A stretch of 41,048 nucleotides of DNA, taken from Beijerinckiaceae bacterium (lineage in GTDB: Bacteria; Pseudomonadota; Alphaproteobacteria; Rhizobiales; Beijerinckiaceae). Made by a program: the position numbers and the translations under genes. The stretch spans positions 1 to 41,048 of the forward strand of contig JAPJMW010000102.1 of assembly GCA_026461505.1 (NCBI GenBank). The letters are read 5' to 3'. How positions within the stretch are numbered: position 1 is the stretch's first letter; each line of letters starts with the position of its first letter. Below the pieces are notes generated by a model. The model was not told the DNA's origin, did not search any database, and worked only from the letters and a program-made list of their open reading frames with translations. Positions 34,368-41,048 of this stretch are shown in pieces.

Positions 34368-37353
34368 GGAGCTTGGCTCCTTCCTTGTCATAGAAAACCG
34401 GATCGGTGACCGTGACCGCAATCGGGCCATCGGGCATCGGCACATAAAGCGTTTCGCCCATGCGTGCACGGCCTGCCGAGACAATCGCGAGTGCGAAGCT
34501 GCGACCAAGCACGGCGCTTTGATAGGACGAGGTGACATGGCCTAGCGCCGAAGTGCCAGCGGACGGATTACCCACCAGCGTGATCTGCGCGCCTTCTTCC
34601 AAGACCTTCTGCGGATCAACGGTGAGAAGCCCCACCAACTGCTTGCGATCCGCCTTCACAAGATCCGGACGCTTCAGCGAACGCTTGCCGACGAAATCGG
34701 GTTTCGCTTTACCAATCGCCCAATCAAGCCCGAGATCGTTTGGCGTGACCGTGCCATCGGTTTCCTGGCCGACAATGATATAGCCCTTCTCGGCGCGTAG
34801 AACGTGCATCGTTTCGGTGCCATAGGCGCAAGCCTCGTATTTCTGTGCTTCTGCCCAGATGGCTTCCCAGATCGCTTGGCCGTAATCGGCTGGCACGTTG
34901 ACTTCGAAGCCGAGTTCGCCCGTAAAGCTCATGCGGAAGAGGCGGGTTGGCACACCACAAATCTTGCCCAAGCGCACGCTCATATGCGGCATGGCTTCGT
35001 TAGAGATATCGATGCCTTCGATCAAAGGCGCGATGATCTTGCGCGCATTCGGGCCTTGTACGGCTACAACCGAATATTGCTCTGTCGTCGACGTCAGAGC
35101 GACCTTGAGGTTCGGGAATTCGGTCTGGAGATAATCTTCCATATGGTTCAACACGCGCGGCGCGCCGCCCGTTGTTGTTGTGACATGGAAGCGATCTTCC
35201 GCGATGCGACCAACCACGCCGTCATCCATCACAAAGCCCGCTTCGTTGAGCATCAAGCCATAGCGGCAACGGCCCACTTCGAGCTTTGACCAAGGGTTCG
35301 TGTAAAGGATGTTCATGAACTCGGCAGCATCTGGGCCGACGACTTCAATCTTGCCGAGCGTTGACGCATCGAACAGGCCAGCGGAGTCGCGAACCGTCTT
35401 GCATTCGCGCAACACCGCTGCGTGCATATCTTCGCCCACTTTCGGGAAATACCACGCGCGTTTCCACAGACCGACATCTTCAAACACCGCGCCTTGCGCT
35501 TTTGCCCAAGCGTGCGTTGCTGTCTTGCGCACGGGATCGAACAGATCACCGCGCGAATGATTGGCCATCGCGCCGAAACTGATCGGCGTGTAAGGCTGGC
35601 GGAAGGTGGTGAGGCCCACCGCAGGGATCGGCTTGCCGAGGGCTTCTGACGCTATCGCCAAAGCATTCATATTGGACAATTTGCCCTGATCGGTCGCCAT
35701 GCCCGTGGTGGTGTAGCGCTTGACGTGTTCGATCGACCGCATGCCTTCACGGGTGGCGAGCTTGATGTCCTTAGCCGTCACATCGTTCTGGTAATCGACA
35801 AAAGCTTTGACGCGTCCTGCATCATGCGGATGCGGAACGGCGCCCAAGAACCCGCCATGCGCGTCGAGCACGCCTGCGAGCTTCACCTTGGTGGCAGTGC
35901 CCTTGGCAAATCCGGCTTTAGCTGCCGCATCAAGACCCGCCGTAAAGCCATCTTCAAAGGCTTGGGCCAGCGTTTCGGAGCCTTTGCACGCACCTGCCGA
36001 GCGCTCATCCTGAACGGACTCGCCGGGGATGAAAACCTGACGTACCTCGTCAAATTTCAACTTGCCACGCGACTGCGAGAAGAGATGCACGGAAGGCGTA
36101 CAGCCGCCGCACATCAAGATCAGATCGCACGGGATCGTTTCTTCACCATCGGTGCCAAGCTTGCTGACGAGCGCCGCATTGACGCGCAAGCGTCCGGTTG
36201 ATCCGGTGATCGCCATGCCGGTTTCAACGCGAATACCAGCCGCACGCGCCGCCATGGGCAGCGGGCCATTGGCTTCTTTGCGAAGATCGGCAATCAGTTC
36301 GATCGAAACACCCGCAGCCTTCAAATCAAGAGCGGCCTGATAGGCGCTGTCATGCGCGGTTGCGACGACAGCACGGCCACCGGGGCGAACGCCATAGCGG
36401 TTGGCGTAAGTGCGCGCGGCATCGGCCAGCATGATGCCGGGGCGGTCATTGTCGGGGAATACCATCGGGCGTTCATGCGCACCCGCCGCAATCACTACCT
36501 CTTTCGCACGCACCTGCCAGAGGCGGTCGCGCGGCAATTTCGGATCAGGCTTGGCGAGATGATCGGTAACCCGCTCAACGAGGCCTACAAAATTTTGTGC
36601 GAAATAGCCGAAGGCTTGCGTGCGCGGCAGAAGTGTTACGGTACCAGAAAGGCCCTTTAATTCCGCAACGGCTTCCTCAACCCATTGGGCCGCGGGCTTG
36701 CCGTCAACAGTCGCGTGCAATTCAGAGAGAAGCGAGCCGCCGAATTCGGATTGCTCGTCGCACAGTATCACCCGTGCACCGCTGCGGGCGGCTGATAGGG
36801 CCGCCGAAAGTCCTGCAGGACCGGAGCCTATGACCAAGACATCGCAATGCGCAAAGCGGGTTGAGTAATGGTCCGGATCGGGATCGTTTGAAGCTGTGCC
36901 GAGGCCTGCCGCTTGACGGATGATCGGCTCGTAGAGCTTCTTCCACGCCACATTCGGCCACATGAAGGTCTTGTAGTAAAAACCTGCCACAAAGAGCGGC
37001 GACAAGAGATTGTTGATCGCGCCGACATCGAAGCTCAAGGAAGGCCAGCGGTTTTGGCTCTGAGCGACGAGGCCATCATAGAGTTCGACCTGCGGGGCGC
37101 GTAAATTCGGCGTGTGCCGTGCGCCTGTACCGACGCTGACGAGCGCATTCGGCTCATCTGAACCAGCCGTCACAACACCGCGTGGGCGGTGATATTTGAA
37201 CGATCGGCCCATCAAATGCACGCCATTGGCGAGCAAAGCGGAAGCGAGCGTATCGCCCGCAAAGCCACGATAGGTTTTGCCGTCAAAGGTGAAAGAAAGC
37301 GGTTTGGTCCGGTCCACCCGACCGGAGCGCTTGGCGCGAAGCGTCAGGCTCAT
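34360..37353 (-). CDS. soxA: Sarcosine oxidase alpha subunit
   Basis: A 997-residue subunit. Domains in order: ferredoxin-like N-terminus (FTFDGKTYRGFAGDTLASALLANG, FKYHRPRG, about 20-65); NAD-binding Rossmann domain with DVLVIGSGPAGLSAALSAA and CDEQSEFGGSLL; a middle domain with LILMCGGCTPSVHL; and a C-terminal GcvT-like folate domain of about 380 residues (FGAMANHSRGDLFDP onward, FTGELGFEVNVPADYG). The complex oxidises sarcosine, giving glycine, peroxide and 5,10-methylene-tetrahydrofolate. Its ATG overlaps soxD as ATGA, with AAGGAGG inside soxD. No truncation is seen. Confidence 0.97.
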   Translation of the reverse strand: MSLTLRAKRSGRVDRTKPLSFTFDGKTYRGFAGDTLASALLANGVHLMGRSFKYHRPRGVVTAGSDEPNALVSVGTGARHTPNLRAPQVELYDGLVAQSQNRWPSLSFDVGAINNLLSPLFVAGFYYKTFMWPNVAWKKLYEPIIRQAAGLGTASNDPDPDHYSTRFAHCDVLVIGSGPAGLSAALSAARSGARVILCDEQSEFGGSLLSELHATVDGKPAAQWVEEAVAELKGLSGTVTLLPRTQAFGYFAQNFVGLVERVTDHLAKPDPKLPRDRLWQVRAKEVVIAAGAHERPMVFPDNDRPGIMLADAARTYANRYGVRPGGRAVVATAHDSAYQAALDLKAAGVSIELIADLRKEANGPLPMAARAAGIRVETGMAITGSTGRLRVNAALVSKLGTDGEETIPCDLILMCGGCTPSVHLFSQSRGKLKFDEVRQVFIPGESVQDERSAGACKGSETLAQAFEDGFTAGLDAAAKAGFAKGTATKVKLAGVLDAHGGFLGAVPHPHDAGRVKAFVDYQNDVTAKDIKLATREGMRSIEHVKRYTTTGMATDQGKLSNMNALAIASEALGKPIPAVGLTTFRQPYTPISFGAMANHSRGDLFDPVRKTATHAWAKAQGAVFEDVGLWKRAWYFPKVGEDMHAAVLRECKTVRDSAGLFDASTLGKIEVVGPDAAEFMNILYTNPWSKLEVGRCRYGLMLNEAGFVMDDGVVGRIAEDRFHVTTTTGGAPRVLNHMEDYLQTEFPNLKVALTSTTEQYSVVAVQGPNARKIIAPLIEGIDISNEAMPHMSVRLGKICGVPTRLFRMSFTGELGFEVNVPADYGQAIWEAIWAEAQKYEACAYGTETMHVLRAEKGYIIVGQETDGTVTPNDLGLDWAIGKAKPDFVGKRSLKRPDLVKADRKQLVGLLTVDPQKVLEEGAQITLVGNPSAGTSALGHVTSSYQSAVLGRSFALAIVSAGRARMGETLYVPMPDGPIAVTVTDPVFYDKEGAKLHV

Positions 37354-37652
37354 TGGTGGGCCTCCTTAACAATATCTGCAAGGTCAGGCTTAGGCTGGCC
37401 TGCGGGGTAGGTTTTTAAAATTTTGTCGCTCACAGTATCGCGCACGCAATTGAAGAAGCGCGCGCAGCCGGACACGTGCCGCCAGCGTTCAATATGGAGG
37501 CCTTTCGGATTGGAGCGGAAATAAAGATATTCCGCCCATTCCTGATCGCTTGTGGTGGAAGGGTCAGCAGGGCGCGCGATATGCGCCTCGCCTGCATAGC
37601 GGAATTCTAACTCAGGGCGATTGCCGCAATGGGGGCAGGGAATAAGCAACAT
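37350..37652 (-). CDS. soxD: Sarcosine oxidase delta subunit
   Basis: A 100-residue zinc-binding subunit that holds the alpha-beta interface. Seen: CPHCGNRPELEFRYAGEAH with ligands C6 and C9, EWAEYLYFRSNPKGLHIERWRHVSGCARFFN with H59 and C63, giving the C-C-H-C zinc set of known SoxD, and the tail VRDTVSDKILKTYPAG. ATG at 37652 has AAGGAG eight bases upstream. soxB ends 11 bases before it and soxA overlaps its stop. Confidence 0.96.
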   Translation of the reverse strand: MLLIPCPHCGNRPELEFRYAGEAHIARPADPSTTSDQEWAEYLYFRSNPKGLHIERWRHVSGCARFFNCVRDTVSDKILKTYPAGQPKPDLADIVKEAHQ

Positions 37653-37663
37653 GGTTCTGCTCC

Positions 37664-38914
37664 TTAATGCGCGACGGCGGCAGCGGCCGCTTCATCGATC
37701 AGGCGGCCGGTTTTGAACCGGTCGATGGTGAAGGCCGCGTTGATCGGGTGTGGCTCGTCCTTCGCAATGGTATGCGCGAACACATTGGCCGAGCCCGGCG
37801 TGGCCTTAAAGCCGCCCGTTCCCCAGCCGCAATTCACGTAAAGACCCTTTACAGGTGTCTTCGATAGGATCGGCGAACGATCTGGCGTCACATCAACAAT
37901 GCCGCCCCAATTGCGCAGCATTCGTAGACGACGAACATTCGGGAACAATTCGCAAATCGCATCCAGCGTATGGGTAGTGATGTGGAGACCGCCCGTCTGG
38001 CTGTAGGACGTGTAAGCGTCCGTGCCTGCGCCGATCACCAGCTCGCCTTTGTCGGACTGGGACATGTAAGCGTGAATCGTGTTCGACATGACAACGCAAG
38101 GCATGATCGGCTTCACGGGCTCCGACACAAGCGCTTGCAGCGGATAGGATTCAAGCGGCATGCGCACATCGGCCATGCTCATGATCACGCTGGTATGACC
38201 TGCTGCAACGACACCTATTTTCTTGGTGCCGATAAAGCCCTTGGTGGTTTCAACACCCGTGACCGCGCCTTGTGCGTCGCGGCGGATGCCCTTCACTTCG
38301 CAATTCTGGATGATATCGACACCCATTGCGCTGGCTGCACGCGCATAACCCCAGGCGACCGCATCGTGACGCGCGGTGCCACCGCGACGCTGCAACGCTG
38401 CGCCTAAGATCGGATAGCGCATATTGGGCGAGATGTTGAGGATGGGGCAGAATTCCTTTGCCTCTTCCGGCGTCAGCCATTCATTGTCGATGCCCTGCAA
38501 GCGATTGGCGTGGACGTGGCGCTTGAAGACCTGAATGTCGTGCACCGTATGCGCCAGCATCATCACGCCGCGCGGGGAATACATGACATTGTAATTGAGC
38601 TCTGATGAAAGGGTTTCCCAGAGCTTGACCGAATGTTCGTAAAGCCCCTGGCTTTCTTCCCACAAATAGTTCGAGCGAATGATCGTCGTGTTACGGCCCG
38701 TATTGCCGCCGCCCAGCCAGCCCTTTTCGAGCACTGCAATGTTGCGCATGCCATGTTCTTTGGCGAGGTAATACGCGGTGCCCAAACCATGCCCACCTGC
38801 GCCGATGATGATGGCGTCATATTCGGCTTTGGGTTCAGGAAAACGCCATTGCTCTGGCCAATGCCGATGCGCGGATAATGCTTGTTTTGCTAGGTTGAGG
38901 AATGAGAAGCGCAA
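37664..38914 (-). CDS. soxB: Sarcosine oxidase beta subunit, TTG start
   Basis: The catalytic subunit, 416 residues. FAD-binding YDAIIIGAGGHGLGTAYYLA (32-51), VLEKGWLGGGNTGRNTTIIRSNY, and GGTARHDAVAWGY, where H183 corresponds to the histidine that binds FMN covalently in known SoxB. It ends with NCGWGTGGFKATPGS. Family homology begins at RFSFLNLAKQALS, preceded by TTG at 38914 with AAGGAG (38922-38927) seven bases upstream; the frame is open to 38980 but that start lacks a ribosome site. It is the first gene of soxBDAG. Confidence 0.95.
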   Translation of the reverse strand: MRFSFLNLAKQALSAHRHWPEQWRFPEPKAEYDAIIIGAGGHGLGTAYYLAKEHGMRNIAVLEKGWLGGGNTGRNTTIIRSNYLWEESQGLYEHSVKLWETLSSELNYNVMYSPRGVMMLAHTVHDIQVFKRHVHANRLQGIDNEWLTPEEAKEFCPILNISPNMRYPILGAALQRRGGTARHDAVAWGYARAASAMGVDIIQNCEVKGIRRDAQGAVTGVETTKGFIGTKKIGVVAAGHTSVIMSMADVRMPLESYPLQALVSEPVKPIMPCVVMSNTIHAYMSQSDKGELVIGAGTDAYTSYSQTGGLHITTHTLDAICELFPNVRRLRMLRNWGGIVDVTPDRSPILSKTPVKGLYVNCGWGTGGFKATPGSANVFAHTIAKDEPHPINAAFTIDRFKTGRLIDEAAAAAVAH

Positions 38915-38949
38915 ACTCGCTCTCCTTCTAAAATGGGGCGGGACACTTA

Positions 38950-38977
38950 GCTTTTGACGGTATTGGACACCAAAAGC
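38950..38977. promoter_or_regulatory. Inverted repeat upstream of soxB, possible operator
   Basis: GCTTTTG (38950-38956) and CAAAAGC (38971-38977) with a 14-base spacer, 36-63 bases before the soxB start. Dyads with such spacing suit a dimeric regulator. No known consensus was recognised. Confidence 0.35.
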
Positions 38978-39005
38978 CAATGAAAATCAGTCATGCAGCT
39001 ATTAA

Positions 39006-39061
39006 GACGCCTTATCGACTTCGTCCTTTATCGAAGCGTCATTCTCATGTCGATAGGCGTC
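39006..39061. repeat. Nested inverted repeat between DUF1624 gene and sox operon
   Basis: GACGCCTTATCGAC (39006-39019) and GTCGATAGGCGTC (39049-39061) are complementary except for one extra T. Inside, CTTCG and CGAAG form a further stem (39019-39036). It lies 29 bases after the DUF1624 stop and about 90 bases before soxB. No U-tract follows, so it is a weak candidate terminator, an operator, or a degenerate mobile repeat. Confidence 0.55.
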
Positions 39062-39090
39062 ATGCCGCAGATGAAACGTATAAAAGCTCG

Positions 39091-40068
39091 CTATAAAGCG
39101 CCCTTGCCCCGACAAATCAGAATAGCATCGTCGATCCGGCGATTAAGCTCATCCTCCGGTAGCGTCGTGACCGGTGGCGATTTGGTGGCAATTTCATTGC
39201 CCACGCATGAGCAGGATAAAACACATTTATCGCTTTTGTTTCCGGCGGCGACACAACTCGCCGTGCAGGCTTTGGCAAAGCCGCCATCGACCGGCGCAAA
39301 GAGATGGAGCGGTCCGGTTATACTCAACAGGGCCCACAAAAGACCCATCAAAATCGGCTGATGGAGCAAATAAACCGGCAGACTAAACCGTCCGAGCCGC
39401 GCCAAGGAGCGACTTAGCGCATCAACGCGGGCGCGCTGAAACCATGCGGATAAATGAGGGCTTCTATCAACAAAACGCGCCGCAACACTGCCCGCAAGCA
39501 CCACTCCGAACCACGGGAAAAACGGCACATAATCATTGGTGCGCGGCAAGACATGATTGAGGCCGAGCCAAAAGAGCCAAGGCCTATCAAACAGCGGATG
39601 GTAAACCATAAACGGCGCAGCGATTGAAAAAATGGCGAGTGCTGCAACCAATAAAATAGGTGCACGCAGAAAAGGCAGAGCCAACAGGCTTGAAAGCGCA
39701 ATGCAATGCAAAACGCCGAAGAAAATCCAATCGTCCGGCATGGTAAAAAACGTACCGACCGAGACGATAATGGCGGCACCCGCAACATAGCGCAGACGTC
39801 TTAAATAGGGTTTGATCGGCAGTCCGTTACGCGCCGCCAAAGCGAGACTAATACCGACGATAAAAAGAAAACTGCCCGCGATACAATGCGCGAGCAAACG
39901 GCCTTCGGGCGTGAACGATATATCGTAATCAATAATGCCGAAAAAGCCGAGATCCCATGTGAAATGGAAGAGGATCATGGCGATAATGGCAATGCCGCGA
40001 GCGACATCGATCACCGGCCAACGGCGCTTAAACCCCTCTCCCAATGGGGAGAAGGAAGCGCTTGTCAT
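39091..40068 (-). CDS. DUF1624 (heparan-alpha-glucosaminide N-acetyltransferase-like) membrane protein with Cys-rich tail
   Basis: A 325-residue polytopic protein. Seen: RRWPVIDVARGIAIIAMILFHFTWDLGFFG (conserved catalytic-His region of the family, H35), about seven hydrophobic helices, and LPVYLLHQPI. This resembles YeiB/HGSNAT-like proteins, which transfer acyl groups across membranes; the substrate here is unknown. The last 60 residues after TM7 carry C268-x3-C272-x9-C282-x3-C286-x-C288, an unusual twin CxxxC pattern. ATG at 40068 is one base after the atpC stop; a longer open frame into atpC is rejected. Confidence 0.82.
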   Translation of the reverse strand: MTSASFSPLGEGFKRRWPVIDVARGIAIIAMILFHFTWDLGFFGIIDYDISFTPEGRLLAHCIAGSFLFIVGISLALAARNGLPIKPYLRRLRYVAGAAIIVSVGTFFTMPDDWIFFGVLHCIALSSLLALPFLRAPILLVAALAIFSIAAPFMVYHPLFDRPWLFWLGLNHVLPRTNDYVPFFPWFGVVLAGSVAARFVDRSPHLSAWFQRARVDALSRSLARLGRFSLPVYLLHQPILMGLLWALLSITGPLHLFAPVDGGFAKACTASCVAAGNKSDKCVLSCSCVGNEIATKSPPVTTLPEDELNRRIDDAILICRGKGAL

Positions 40069-40069
40069 G

Positions 40070-40471
40070 TTAGTGAACCAGTTGCGAACGCAACGCTTCG
40101 ATTTGTGCCAAACACTCGGCGGCAAGGCGCTTGCCTTCGTCCGTTGACGCGGCAGCAAGGGACGCCGTTGCGAGCTCAACTTCAGCGGTGAAGGCCGCGT
40201 CCGTCATATTGGCAACCGGAATGGCTTGATCGGCCAAGACGGTCAAAAGGCTCGGCGTCGCATCCACGAAACCGCCGCGGATGAAAACCGTCTCGGAGGT
40301 TCCTTTGGCATCCGTATAGGTCAACACACCCGGACGAAGCGCCGACATAACAGGCGCGTGGTCTTTCAACACCGCGAAATCGCCTTCCGTGCCTGGAACG
40401 ACGACTTGTTCAACATCACCTGAAAAGAGAATTTTCTCAGGTGAAACGAGTTCGAATGTGAAAGCGGCCAT
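40070..40471 (-). CDS. atpC: ATP synthase F1 epsilon subunit
   Basis: A 133-residue subunit: beta-sandwich MAAFTFELVSPEKILFSGDVEQVVVPGTEGDFAVL, GFVDATPSLLTVLADQAI, then a C-terminal helical part (VELATASLAAASTDEGKRLAAE). It links gamma to the c-ring and can inhibit ATP hydrolysis. GGAG lies six bases upstream of its ATG. It follows atpD by 29 bases, the standard atpDC order. Confidence 0.97.
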   Translation of the reverse strand: MAAFTFELVSPEKILFSGDVEQVVVPGTEGDFAVLKDHAPVMSALRPGVLTYTDAKGTSETVFIRGGFVDATPSLLTVLADQAIPVANMTDAAFTAEVELATASLAAASTDEGKRLAAECLAQIEALRSQLVH

Positions 40472-40500
40472 GATGGTCTCCGTCCGTCGTCAGCCTGAGC

Positions 40501-41048
<548 letters not shown>

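Overview
The window looks like a stretch of alphaproteobacterial chromosome, most likely from the order Hyphomicrobiales (Rhizobiales) or a close relative. This rests on the gene complement and order: rsmI-yraN-gshB, glnD, and a dnaK-dnaJ block followed by a PmtA-type methyltransferase, pyrF, dapB and gpmA. A DUF2244 gene diverges from nth, there is a four-subunit sarcosine oxidase operon, and RpoH-type promoters with an alphaproteobacterial consensus are present. Assignment below order is not possible from this sequence alone. Coding density is very high, no gap without a gene exceeds about 220 bases, and I see no tRNA, rRNA, CRISPR array, phage or insertion sequence.

Bases 1-5.2 kb (mostly +) carry housekeeping genes: the 3' end of rsmI, yraN, glutathione synthetase, a short PhnA-like gene on the minus strand and glnD. 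Bases 5.3-15.6 kb hold a proteostasis and DNA-repair block. It contains grpE (+), then on the minus strand alkB, a GNAT gene, gpmA, dapB, pyrF, pmtA-like, dnaJ, dnaK, an Ada-like AraC/O6-methylguanine methyltransferase and a DUF2244 protein, with nth on +. Both grpE and dnaK have RpoH-like promoters. Bases 15.7-18.5 kb (+) hold a glutathione transferase, queG (which appears to start at CTG) and an SDR oxidoreductase, in overlapping reading frames.

Bases 18.6-24.4 kb (minus) are a translationally coupled nucleoside uptake and salvage operon: BMP-family binding protein, double ATPase, two permeases, cytidine deaminase and purine nucleoside phosphorylase. Methylglyoxal synthase diverges from it. 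Bases 25-30.3 kb form a sugar-acid catabolic locus: a UxaA/GarD-family dehydratase (-) divergent from a fumarylacetoacetate-hydrolase-fold dehydratase, an alpha-ketoglutarate-semialdehyde-type dehydrogenase and a PfkB sugar kinase (+). Together they suggest a non-phosphorylative route from a sugar acid to 2-oxoglutarate.

Bases 30.3-33.7 kb hold mrp/apbC followed directly by a gene that strongly resembles mitochondrial FOXRED1, and a divergent beta-hydroxyacid dehydrogenase. Mrp is the bacterial relative of NUBPL/Ind1, so the pair corresponds to two human complex I assembly factors. This is the most interesting observation in the window. Bases 33.8-38.9 kb are the soxBDAG operon. The end of the window has a DUF1624 membrane protein with an odd cysteine-rich tail, plus atpC and the 3' part of atpD (minus). 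Two copies of a long palindromic repeat lie exactly between convergent gene pairs (18479-18566 and 33676-33796); the second encloses a bidirectional terminator.
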